Shown here piece by piece: positions 34,073 to 41,601 of a stretch of 64,000 nucleotides of DNA. Where the stretch lies: assembly GCA_038127535.1 (NCBI GenBank), contig JAYPHU010000007.1, positions 1-64,000 of the forward strand, read 5' to 3'. Each line of letters opens with the position of its first letter. Position 1 is the first letter of the stretch. The stretch is from JAYPHU01 sp038127535 (lineage in GTDB: Bacteria > Pseudomonadota > Alphaproteobacteria > Rhodospirillales > UBA2165). Below the pieces are notes generated by a model. That model searched no databases, was not told the DNA's origin, and saw nothing but the letters and a program-made list of their open reading frames with translations. The position numbers and the translations under genes are program-made.

Positions 34073-36091
34073 ATGTTTAACACCATCCTCATCGCCAATC
34101 GCGGGGAAATCGCCTGCCGGATCATACGGTCGGCGCGCGCCATGGGCATCAAGACCATCGCCGTTTACTCAGAGGCCGACCACAATGCGTTGCACGTGGA
34201 CATGGCGAGCGAGGCTGTGCTGATCGGTCCGCCGCCGGCCACGGAAAGCTATCTGAACATGGATGTGATCCTCGAGGTCTGCAAGGACTATGGGGTGGAT
34301 GCGGTTCATCCCGGCTACGGTTTCCTGTCTGAAAAGGCGGAGTTTGCGGAGCGCTTGGCGGAGGCCGGCGTGACCTTTATTGGACCTGGAACCGGCGCCA
34401 TTCAAAAAATGGGCGACAAGATCGAGTCCAAGAAACTGGCCCAGGAAGCGGGTGTGCCAACCGTGCCCGGTTACGCTGATCCCCTGGAAAGTGCTACAGA
34501 GGCAGCCAAACTCGCCAAGGAAATCGGTTTTCCGGTCATGCTGAAAGCATCGGCCGGCGGTGGCGGTAAGGGCATGCGTCTGGTGGACGACCCGGCGGAT
34601 TTGGAAGACGCGCTCAGGGCCTGTATCGCTGAGGCGGAATCCAGTTTTGGCGACGGGCGGGTGTTTATCGAGAAGTTCGTCACGACCCCACGGCATATCG
34701 AAATCCAGGTGTTGGCGGACTCTCACGGCAACACCATTCATCTGGGGGAGCGGGAATGCTCCATCCAGCGCCGCCATCAAAAGGTGATCGAAGAAGCGCC
34801 GAGCCCGTTTGTTGATTCGGAAATGCGGAACGCTATGGGCCAACAGGGCATCGCACTGGCCAAGGCCGTCGATTATGTTTCCGCCGGCACGATCGAGTTC
34901 ATCGTTGATGCGGATAAGAATTTTTACTTTCTGGAGATGAATACCCGGCTGCAGGTCGAGCACCCGGTGACCGAGTTGGTGACCGGCATCGACCTGGTGG
35001 AACAGATGATCCGAATTGCAGACGGCGAAAAGCTGCAGTTTACCCAGGACGACATCACCTTCACCGGCTGGGCGATGGAGTCGCGCATATACGCAGAAGA
35101 CCCTGTGCGCGGGTTCCTGCCGTCTATCGGCCGCTTGGTGCGCTACCGGGAACCGGTAACGGGTGCCTTCGGCACCAGCAAGAACGTCCGTGTTGATGGC
35201 GGCATCAACGAGGGCGACGAGATTAACCGGTTCTATGATCCGATGATCGCAAAGCTGGTGACCAACGGCGAAACCCGCGTTGAGGCGATCCGGCATATGC
35301 GCTGGGCCTTGGATGAGTACTACATTCGCGGCGTCGCCAACAATTTGGGGTTCCTGGCGGCGGTGATGATGAATGAGCGGTTCGTGGCCGGCAACCTGTC
35401 TACCAATTTTATCGCCGAGGAATTCGGCGACCGTTTCATCGCCGACCAGACCGAACACAAGGACATCCATCTGTTGGCGGCCGTTGCAGCTGCCGTTCAT
35501 CGGATCATCGAGTTACGTAAGAACGGACTGCAGTCCCGCTTGATCGACGGGACATTGGCGCCTCGGGAAGTGATCATTGAGGAAAATCAGTGGGTCGTGG
35601 TTCTGAATGATCAGCCGTTTCCGGCTATCACGAATTCTCCCAACGGCAGCCTTGAGGTCCGCGTCGGCGAACGGAATTTCGTCTTTGAGACATCCTGGGC
35701 GCCCGGGCAGCCGCTGTTTACCGCGCTGGTCAATGGCGACGAAGTCTGCGTCCAGGTCGAGCGGGACGGCCCGATATATAAACTACAGCATATGGGGCTG
35801 ACGGCGGAGGCGCGGGTGCTCAGTCCGTTGGCCGCCGAAATGCTGGCGCGCATGCCGGAGAAAGAGAAGCCGGATACGTCGAAGCAGGTCATTTCACCGA
35901 TGCCGGGGCTTTTAGTTTCGCTCTCCGTCGCGGAAGGGGAAGAAGTGAAGCAAGGTGAGCCGGTGGCCGTGATCGAGGCCATGAAGATGGAAAATCAGCT
36001 TTTTGCTGAATCCGACGGCATCGTTGCGAAAATTCACTTTGAGCCTGGTAACAGCCTGGCCGTCGGGGCTTTAATCATCGAACTCGAATAG
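34073..36091 (+). CDS. pccA: Propionyl-CoA carboxylase alpha chain (biotin carboxylase + BCCP)
   Basis: ATP-dependent carboxylation of biotin for the PccB carboxyltransferase. The 672-aa protein has the biotin carboxylase domain (about residues 1-450: FNTILIANRGEIACRI, ASAGGGGKGMR ATP loop, EMNTRLQVEHPVTE), the BT linker domain and a C-terminal biotinyl domain with EAMKMEN carrying the biotinylated lysine. ATG 34073 matches the family start; the frame extends 21 bases further. PccB is at 21406. Confidence 0.95.
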   Translation: MFNTILIANRGEIACRIIRSARAMGIKTIAVYSEADHNALHVDMASEAVLIGPPPATESYLNMDVILEVCKDYGVDAVHPGYGFLSEKAEFAERLAEAGVTFIGPGTGAIQKMGDKIESKKLAQEAGVPTVPGYADPLESATEAAKLAKEIGFPVMLKASAGGGGKGMRLVDDPADLEDALRACIAEAESSFGDGRVFIEKFVTTPRHIEIQVLADSHGNTIHLGERECSIQRRHQKVIEEAPSPFVDSEMRNAMGQQGIALAKAVDYVSAGTIEFIVDADKNFYFLEMNTRLQVEHPVTELVTGIDLVEQMIRIADGEKLQFTQDDITFTGWAMESRIYAEDPVRGFLPSIGRLVRYREPVTGAFGTSKNVRVDGGINEGDEINRFYDPMIAKLVTNGETRVEAIRHMRWALDEYYIRGVANNLGFLAAVMMNERFVAGNLSTNFIAEEFGDRFIADQTEHKDIHLLAAVAAAVHRIIELRKNGLQSRLIDGTLAPREVIIEENQWVVVLNDQPFPAITNSPNGSLEVRVGERNFVFETSWAPGQPLFTALVNGDEVCVQVERDGPIYKLQHMGLTAEARVLSPLAAEMLARMPEKEKPDTSKQVISPMPGLLVSLSVAEGEEVKQGEPVAVIEAMKMENQLFAESDGIVAKIHFEPGNSLAVGALIIELE

Positions 36092-36094
36092 ACC

Positions 36095-36376
36095 ATGACC
36101 GAAACCGCCGTCCATGTGATTGTCAAAGGGCGGGTGCAGGGCGTTTTGTTCCGGGCCTGGACCCAGCAGGAAGCAACGAAACTGGGACTTCGGGGGTGGG
36201 TGAGTAATCGCCGGGACGGGACGGTCGAGGCGGTAGTGTGCCGTGAAGAAAGCGAAGTCGATGAAATGGTTCGGCTGCTGCATCAAGGCTCGCCAGCCAG
36301 CTGGGTCGATCATTTTGAGGTGTCACCGGCGGATTTATCGGAAGAGCCGGAATTCGTTCAGATAAGCACCGCCTGA
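36095..36376 (+). CDS. acyP: Acylphosphatase
   Basis: Hydrolyses acyl phosphates. The 93-aa protein has the catalytic loop GRVQGVLFRAW with the essential arginine and GWVSNRRDGTVEAV with the catalytic asparagine. It begins three bases after pccA, so is probably cotranscribed. Confidence 0.93.
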   Translation: MTETAVHVIVKGRVQGVLFRAWTQQEATKLGLRGWVSNRRDGTVEAVVCREESEVDEMVRLLHQGSPASWVDHFEVSPADLSEEPEFVQISTA

Positions 36377-36399
36377 CGAAACGCGCACCTGGAACGTCT

Positions 36400-36570
36400 C
36401 TAGGCGCCCATCAGAATTTGCCAATGTTTAACGCCGATATCGCGGAGCGTCTTGGTGTCCAGGGCCTTCAAATCGTTCAAACTGACGGATTTATCCGCGG
36501 GCGCCGTATACTTGTGGTTTTCACGACGGGATCTAACGAACAAATTTCGAAGTAAAGCCTTCATCGTCAT
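36400..36570 (-). CDS. DUF1127-like small protein
   Basis: Basic 56-aa product whose C-terminal half, SLNDLKALDTKTLRDIGVKHWQIL, fits the DUF1127 (YjiS-like) pattern, a family of small arginine-rich proteins linked to RNA handling and phosphate or stress responses in alphaproteobacteria. ATG 36570 is taken as start; a longer frame to 36663 and a shorter one from 36564 are alternatives. It is divergent from the Crp/Fnr gene. Confidence 0.55.
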   Translation of the reverse strand: MTMKALLRNLFVRSRRENHKYTAPADKSVSLNDLKALDTKTLRDIGVKHWQILMGA

Positions 36571-36757
36571 GATTCCATTACTTTTTATTAAGAGGGCTAT
36601 GCGTAGTAACAAGAAATGTATCAGCGCGTGAGGAAGCCCTCTATGAAGGCTTTCACACATCAATTCTTTTCCGGAAAGTCGAATTCCAGTATTTGTTTAT
36701 GAAACCAACAGGAATTCCGGCGAAGATTGGCATATGTTAGCATATTGAGGGAAGGTG
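36571..36757. other. Divergent intergenic region with GCATAT repeats
   Basis: 187 bp between the DUF1127-like gene and the Crp/Fnr-type regulator. GCATAT occurs twice ten bases apart (36730-36735, 36740-36745), just before the regulator's ribosome-binding site, and could be an autoregulatory site. No FNR-type TTGAT-N4-ATCAA box was found. Confidence 0.3.
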
Positions 36758-37438
36758 ATGTCCGAAGACGTAATAGGGCTTTTGACGACTCACACATTGT
36801 TTCGGGACCTGGACTGTTCGGTTATCGAGCGGGTCGCCGACTTGAGTCGCGGCGTCCAATTGTCCGGCGGGCAAACCCTCTTTTTTAAAGGCGATGATGG
36901 CGACGCCTTATATGGGGTTCTCTCCGGCCACATCCGGATCAGTTCGAGCGAGCCGGACGGTAAGGAAGTCATATTCATTACTATGGGCCAGGGCGATGTG
37001 TTCGGCGAGATAGCGCTTTTGGATGGCCGGCTCCGGACGGCCGACGCCATGGCGATATCGGATTGTTCTCTGTTTCAGATTCGCCGGACGGATTTCCGGG
37101 ATCTGATGGAACGGGAGCCGCGTCTCACCACGCACCTCTTGGAGTTGGTCTGCGAACGGCCGCGGGTCACCAGTGAGATGCTGGAAGACCCCGCGTTTCT
37201 AACCCTTCCGGCCCGCTTGGCAAAACGGCTGATTCGCTTGGCGCAATATGAAACGCCCTACAGTTCGCCGGACTCCTTGGAAATTAAGTTCTCTCAGGCC
37301 GAGCTGGGCCAGCTTATGAGCACATCCCGGGAAAGTATCAACAAGCATCTGCAGTCCTGGCCCAAGGAGGGCTGGATTGATCTCGGCCGTGGGCGGATTA
37401 TGATCAAAGACACCCAGGCTCTGGCCGAGCTGGTGTAG
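36758..37438 (+). CDS. Crp/Fnr-family transcriptional regulator
   Basis: Single-domain-pair regulator of 226 aa. The cyclic-nucleotide-binding-type beta roll has GQTLFFKGDDGDALYGVLSG and GDVFGEIALLDGRLRTADAMA, close to the cAMP-binding cassette GEIALLDGxxRTA. The C-terminal winged helix contains SQAELGQLMSTSRESINKHLQSW, the Crp-type recognition helix. No N-terminal cysteine cluster, so it is not an oxygen-sensing FNR. It lies 72 bp before the nitrile hydratase-like genes on the same strand and is their most likely regulator. ATG 36758 is preferred over GTG 36755. Confidence 0.9.
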   Translation: MSEDVIGLLTTHTLFRDLDCSVIERVADLSRGVQLSGGQTLFFKGDDGDALYGVLSGHIRISSSEPDGKEVIFITMGQGDVFGEIALLDGRLRTADAMAISDCSLFQIRRTDFRDLMEREPRLTTHLLELVCERPRVTSEMLEDPAFLTLPARLAKRLIRLAQYETPYSSPDSLEIKFSQAELGQLMSTSRESINKHLQSWPKEGWIDLGRGRIMIKDTQALAELV

Positions 37439-37510
37439 CAGGAGGGCGGTATGGGCAGCCCGGCCTGGCTTCTTCCCCCAACAGGCGATGATGACTGAGG
37501 AAAGTAGACA

Positions 37511-37825
37511 TTGACTGACATACGCGGACAACACGATCTAGGCGGTATGCCGGCAGGCCCGATGAAAGTCTCCGACCATGATGTCCCGCCCTTCGGAAAA
37601 CTGATCACCGCCGTGTTCAGCGCTCTCCGCCAGCACGATGTTGCTACGGTGGATGAAGTCCGTCGCGCCTTGGAGGACCTACCCACGGAAGTTTACGATC
37701 AGGATTATTACGAGCGCTGGGGCGAAGCGATCATCAATCTTCTGGAAGAGAAGGGTATCCTTACCCGCTCTGAAGTGGAGGATCGGATGGCGGCGCTGAA
37801 GGCGAAACTGGAGGCGAAGGCATGA
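37511..37825 (+). CDS. Nitrile hydratase/thiocyanate hydrolase, beta N-terminal-type subunit
   Basis: Equivalent to the N-terminal half of nitrile hydratase beta, as in ScnB of thiocyanate hydrolase. The 104-aa protein has the HDLGGMP hallmark near its start and YYERWGEAIINLLEEKGILT with the family's tyrosine-glutamate-arginine motif. The start is TTG 37511 after GAGGAAAG; later ATGs would cut off HDLGG. It overlaps the next gene as ATGA. Confidence 0.85.
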   Translation: MTDIRGQHDLGGMPAGPMKVSDHDVPPFGKLITAVFSALRQHDVATVDEVRRALEDLPTEVYDQDYYERWGEAIINLLEEKGILTRSEVEDRMAALKAKLEAKA

Positions 37826-38133
37826 GCGTGAAGCAAACCTCTCAAAGGCTCTATCAACCGGGTGACAAGGTGACGATTCTCAATTCCAATCCGCCAGGCC
37901 ACCGGCGGGTGCCGGTTTATATTAGGGGGAAGTCGGGCGAGATTGAGCGTTATTGCGGCGCGTTTCGAAACCCGGAGGAGCTGGCCTACGGTTTTGACGG
38001 GCTGCCGAAACGGCATCTCTACCGGGTCCGGTTCCGCCAGCATGACGTCTGGGACAATTATGACGGTCCCGAGGGCGATACGATTGATCTGGAAATTTAC
38101 GAGCATTGGCTGTTGCCGGAAAAGGCGGGGTAG
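37822..38133 (+). CDS. Nitrile hydratase/thiocyanate hydrolase, beta C-terminal-type subunit
   Basis: Equivalent to the SH3-like C-terminal half of nitrile hydratase beta (ScnA-like), 103 aa. The family stretch QPGDKVTILNSNPPGHRRVPVYIRGKSGEI (read in parts) and LYRVRFRQHDVW are clear. The two halves of beta are separate genes, a trait of thiocyanate hydrolase and toyocamycin nitrile hydratase. It begins within the end of the upstream gene and ends six bases before the catalytic subunit gene. Confidence 0.87.
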   Translation: MSVKQTSQRLYQPGDKVTILNSNPPGHRRVPVYIRGKSGEIERYCGAFRNPEELAYGFDGLPKRHLYRVRFRQHDVWDNYDGPEGDTIDLEIYEHWLLPEKAG

Positions 38134-38139
38134 GCGGAG

Positions 38140-38802
38140 ATGTCGAACGACCACACCCATGAACATGACCATGATCACGGCGACCAGCCGATCCTGAAAT
38201 ACGACGATGACAGCGCCCACGACTATGACGAAGCCAGCCGGTATACGCTGCTGGCGGAGGCTCTGCGGCAGCTGCTGGTCGAGAAAGAGGTCATCAAGGC
38301 GAACGAGGTCAGAGAGTATCTGCAGTTCATGGATTCCCGCGGCGAGGAAATCGGCGCCAAGATCATCGCCCGCGCCTGGGCCGAGCCCGAATTCAAAGAT
38401 CGTCTATTGGCCAACGGCAACGAGGCCATCTCCGATTACGACATTCCGATGTTGGGTGCGAACCTGGTGGTCGTCGAGAACACCGACGACGTCCACAACG
38501 TGGTCGTCTGCACGCTGTGTTCTTGCTATCCGCGGACGATCCTGGGGCTGCCGCCGGACTGGTACAAAAGCAAAGTTTACCGGTCCCGCGCGGTGAATGA
38601 GCCGAGAGCCGTTCTGCGCGAGTTCGGCACTGAGCTTTCCGATAACGTCGCGCTCAGGGTTCATGACAGCAATGCGGACATGCGCTATCTGGTGATGCCG
38701 AAACGCCCCGATGGCACCGATGGCTGGAGCCAGGAACAACTGGAAGGCCTAGTAACACGGGATTCCATGATTGGGGTGACGACCGTTAAACCCGCAGCCT
38801 AA
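38140..38802 (+). CDS. Cobalt-type nitrile hydratase alpha/thiocyanate hydrolase gamma
   Basis: Catalytic metal-binding subunit, 220 aa. The cysteine cluster VCTLCSCYPR (Cys124, Cys127, Cys129) is the metal claw; threonine after the first cysteine marks the cobalt type. LGLPPDWYKSKVYRSRAV follows as in the family. The N-terminus is unusually rich in histidine (HTHEHDHDHGDQ), which might bind cobalt or another metal. Nitrile, thiocyanate or another nitrile-like substrate is possible; the three-subunit layout leans to the thiocyanate hydrolase group. No activator gene of the P47K or P14K kind follows. Confidence 0.88.
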   Translation: MSNDHTHEHDHDHGDQPILKYDDDSAHDYDEASRYTLLAEALRQLLVEKEVIKANEVREYLQFMDSRGEEIGAKIIARAWAEPEFKDRLLANGNEAISDYDIPMLGANLVVVENTDDVHNVVVCTLCSCYPRTILGLPPDWYKSKVYRSRAVNEPRAVLREFGTELSDNVALRVHDSNADMRYLVMPKRPDGTDGWSQEQLEGLVTRDSMIGVTTVKPAA

Positions 38803-38820
38803 AGACCCAGAGGTCACTCC

Positions 38821-39615
38821 GTGCAAAAGCTCATTCTTAGCCTGTTTGGTATCTGGCCGGCGCTGATCTTCGGCGACACGCTGGTGCTGGACCGATGGCT
38901 TTGGCTGCGCCGCAGGCTGCCCAAGGTCTCCGGCGCCCGGCTGATTGATGTGGGCTGCGGATCGGGGACATTCAGTCTGGCAGCGTCGCGGCAGGGTTAT
39001 CACGTGACAGGCGTGAGCATGGACGAGGGCCAAAACCAGAAAGCCAGTAACCGTGCGGGCTGGATCGGCAGTGATCACGCGGCGTTTTTCGATTTGGATA
39101 TTCGCCGGCTCGACGAATGGGAGGAGCTTGCCGGACAGTTCGATGTGGCGATCTGTACGGAAACCATTGAGCATATCCTGGACGACGCTAAGGTGATGCG
39201 GGATATCTCCGGCTGTCTGAAGCCGGGCGGTAAACTTCTACTGACAGCGCCTTACTTTGGCTACAAGGCCATCACCCCCGACGACAATGGCCCCTTTTCG
39301 ACCGTTGAGAACGGCGGCCATGTGCGCCGGGGCTATCTCGACGAGGACTACCGCCGGCTCTGCGAGCAGGTCGGGCTGGAGGCTAGAGAGATCGGCTATT
39401 GCAGCGGATTTCTAAGCCAATGGCTGACGAAAGTGTTGCGCCATGCCAGCAGCTTTCACTATCTGGTGGGGTGGATACTGGTCCTCCCGCTGCGTGTTCT
39501 CCCGCCGGTCATCGATCCGCTGATCAGGGGTCTTGGCTTGTGGCCGGATTACAGTATAACCCTTGTAGCGCGAAAGCCGGACGAACCGGTCCGGCGCGAC
39601 GAAACAACCACGTAA
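38821..39615 (+). CDS. Class I SAM-dependent methyltransferase
   Basis: The 264-aa protein has motif I LIDVGCGSGTFSLAA, the acidic DLDIRRL and FDVAICTETIEHI, all typical of the UbiE/Methyltransf_11 fold. A hydrophobic N-terminus and a hydrophobic stretch near residues 218-240 suggest membrane contact. GTG 38821 is the start. It follows the nitrile hydratase-like genes by 18 bp; no functional link is known. Substrate unknown. Confidence 0.8.
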   Translation: MQKLILSLFGIWPALIFGDTLVLDRWLWLRRRLPKVSGARLIDVGCGSGTFSLAASRQGYHVTGVSMDEGQNQKASNRAGWIGSDHAAFFDLDIRRLDEWEELAGQFDVAICTETIEHILDDAKVMRDISGCLKPGGKLLLTAPYFGYKAITPDDNGPFSTVENGGHVRRGYLDEDYRRLCEQVGLEAREIGYCSGFLSQWLTKVLRHASSFHYLVGWILVLPLRVLPPVIDPLIRGLGLWPDYSITLVARKPDEPVRRDETTT

Positions 39616-39636
39616 GGACACAGGGAGGGTCCCCCC

Positions 39637-40350
39637 ATGGCTGATCAAATTTATATCGATATCGAAGGCAACCAAGTCGAAATGCTCGTCTCCAAACCAG
39701 ATGGCGATGGGCCGTATCCGGCGTTGGTGGTGGCGCAGCACCTGCCGGCGGACCAGGGCCTGCTGTCCGATCCGTTCTGTACCGATCTAATGGATCGCTA
39801 TGCCCAGAACGGCTACGCCTGCGCGATGCCCTATCTGTTCCAGCGCCAGCCCCTGGAGCGGGAGCGCATGGAGAAGCGCAAATACATGCATGACGACGAA
39901 GTCATGGTCGATATTACCGCCGCCTACGACTGGCTGGCGTCTCAGGATTATGTGGATAGCAACCGGATCGGAATCATTGGTCACTGTTTTGGCGGCCGGA
40001 TCACCGTCCTCGCCCTGACCCGCGACCCGAACTACAAAGTCGGCATCGATTTCTGGGGCGGCGGGGTTGAAGCCCCCTGGGGCGAGGGTATGCCGGCGCC
40101 GCTGGACGGCGTGACGAATATCAGCGCCCCGCTCGGCGGTTTCTTCGGTAACGAAGATCAAAACCCGTCTCCAGAGCATGTGGACGCGTTGGAAGAAGCC
40201 TTGAAGTCCAACGGCAAGGACTACGAATTTACTCGCTATGACGGCGCGGGCCACGCGTTCCAGGACTTCAATCGGGAAGAACGCTACCGCAAGGAACAGT
40301 CGGAAGATTGCTGGGAGAAAGCGGTGGATTTCCTGAACCGGAAGCTCTAA
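39637..40350 (+). CDS. Dienelactone hydrolase family protein
   Basis: Alpha/beta hydrolase of 237 aa with a cysteine nucleophile in GIIGHCFGGR (Cys117) and the catalytic histidine in GAGHAFQDF (His206), the DLH pattern. True dienelactone hydrolases act in chlorocatechol breakdown; many family members have other ester or thioester substrates. Convergent with lipB. Confidence 0.85.
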   Translation: MADQIYIDIEGNQVEMLVSKPDGDGPYPALVVAQHLPADQGLLSDPFCTDLMDRYAQNGYACAMPYLFQRQPLERERMEKRKYMHDDEVMVDITAAYDWLASQDYVDSNRIGIIGHCFGGRITVLALTRDPNYKVGIDFWGGGVEAPWGEGMPAPLDGVTNISAPLGGFFGNEDQNPSPEHVDALEEALKSNGKDYEFTRYDGAGHAFQDFNREERYRKEQSEDCWEKAVDFLNRKL

Positions 40351-40378
40351 TCGCCACACTGGCAGAAAACTGTGTAAG

Positions 40379-40405
40379 CGGGCCGGGGAGAGTATCCCTA
40401 GCCCG
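40379..40405. terminator. Possible bidirectional terminator between convergent genes
   Basis: CGGGC (40379-40383) pairs with GCCCG (40401-40405), with an inner GGG/CCC; TTT follows on the plus side. It lies between the dienelactone hydrolase gene and lipB, which converge. Confidence 0.35.
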
Positions 40406-40431
40406 TTTCCACGTCCGCAAAGACTTGGTCC

Positions 40432-41130
40432 TTAAAAGAAATCCTTGAACGTCGCGCGGAGCGCCTCATCGACCTGTGGGAGATCGGCGTCCACGCCTAA
40501 GTTTTGCAACGACGTCACCCCGAATTCGGAAATGCCGCAGGGGACGATCCCGTCGAAGTGGCTGAGATCGGGCGCGACGTTGATGGAAATCCCGTGGAAG
40601 GTGACCCAGCGTCGTACCCGGACACCGATGGCGGCGATTTTCTTTTCGGAGCCATTTTCATCGACAATCCAGATGCCGACCCGGCCGTCCCGCCGTTCGC
40701 CGGTGACGCCGAAGCGCGCCAGGGTGGTGATTACCCAGCCTTCCAGATTGCGGACAAAGGCGCGGAGGTCGTTTCCGTGGCGCTTCAGGTCCAGCATCAC
40801 ATAGGTCACCCGCTGGCCGGGACCGTGGTAGGTGTACTGCCCGCCGCGCCCGGTCTTGAACACGGGGAAGCGGGTGGCGTCCAGGAGGTCCGCCTCGTCG
40901 GCGCTGGTGCCGGCGGTATAGAGCGGCGGATGCTGCAGGAACCACACCGTCTCCGGCGCGATCTGATGATCGATCTCGGCCACTCGGTGCTCCATGAAGG
41001 CCACTGCGTCGGGGTAGGGGACCAGGCCGGCGCTGGTGCGGAACTCCATCTCGCCGGCCAGTTCGATCCGGGTATGGGATGTCGCCTGTTGTTCGGTGGG
41101 CGTGGGATCGGATGTGTCGTCGGGAGTCAT
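40432..41130 (-). CDS. lipB: Octanoyltransferase LipB
   Basis: Transfers octanoyl from acyl-carrier protein to lipoyl domains. The 232-aa protein has GGQYTYHGPGQRVTYVMLDL with the family His and the catalytic lysine in EKKIAAIGVRVRRWVTFHGISINV, and the cysteine in IVPCGISEFGVTS. An N-terminal extension of about 20 polar residues is present. No lipA lies in the window. Confidence 0.94.
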   Translation of the reverse strand: MTPDDTSDPTPTEQQATSHTRIELAGEMEFRTSAGLVPYPDAVAFMEHRVAEIDHQIAPETVWFLQHPPLYTAGTSADEADLLDATRFPVFKTGRGGQYTYHGPGQRVTYVMLDLKRHGNDLRAFVRNLEGWVITTLARFGVTGERRDGRVGIWIVDENGSEKKIAAIGVRVRRWVTFHGISINVAPDLSHFDGIVPCGISEFGVTSLQNLGVDADLPQVDEALRATFKDFF

Positions 41131-41228
41131 CGTAATTTGATCGCGCGGTTCAACTTGATTAGCCGATGGGGATTTGGTATCTCCCCGCAGTCTAACGGCA
41201 AGTCCTTGTCAAATCGACAAATGAGTGT

Positions 41229-41315
41229 GCGGTCGTGGCGGAACTGGTAGACGCGCAGCGTTGAGGTCGCTGTCCTAGCAATAGGGTGGAAGTTCGAGTC
41301 TTCTCGACCGCACCA
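41229..41315 (+). tRNA. tRNA-Leu(GAG)
   Basis: An 87-nt tRNA including an encoded CCA. The acceptor stem GCGGTCG pairs with CGACCGC (41305-41311), discriminator A73 is at 41312, and a long variable arm marks a class II tRNA. The anticodon stem CAGCG/CGCTG holds the loop TTGAGGT, anticodon GAG, for CUC/CUU leucine codons. A T-rich run follows the CCA. Confidence 0.95.
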
Positions 41316-41601
41316 TTTTTCTTCTTCATAAAAAGTCGTCATCCCTGCCTTCGCCGAAGCTTCGCTTCGGCTTCGCGCAGGCAGGCACGGGCCCGAGGAA
41401 CGGGGTGACTCGTGGACCCATGTTGATTGTCCCCCTCCCCCTGATCTCCTCCCACGAGGGGAGGGGGGATAAGAACTGATCACCCCTCCCTTAATGGGAG
41501 GGGTCGTGCGCATGCACGGGGGAGGGCGGCTAGAAGACTGCTCCCTCTGTGCTCTCTGTGTTCTCTGTGGTAAACGAGTGCCCATACTAGAGGAACTTAT
41601 T
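41316..41601. repeat. Palindromic intergenic repeat mosaic
   Basis: No gene in these 286 bp. Nested hairpin: CCTGCCT/AGGCAGG (41344-41350, 41379-41385) outside GCCGAAGC/GCTTCGGC (41353-41360, 41364-41371). A 10-bp inverted repeat CCCCCTCCCC (41431-41440 with 41458-41467) and a 9-bp one ACCCCTCCC (41482-41490 with 41496-41504) follow. At 41543-41569, three near-tandem copies of a CTCTGTG unit lie just before the next gene. This composition is typical of dispersed extragenic repeats. Confidence 0.7.

Noticed and set aside
34169..35500. 443-codon minus-strand frame opposite pccA
   Set aside because: It is a high-GC shadow of a well conserved gene and has no recognisable motif.
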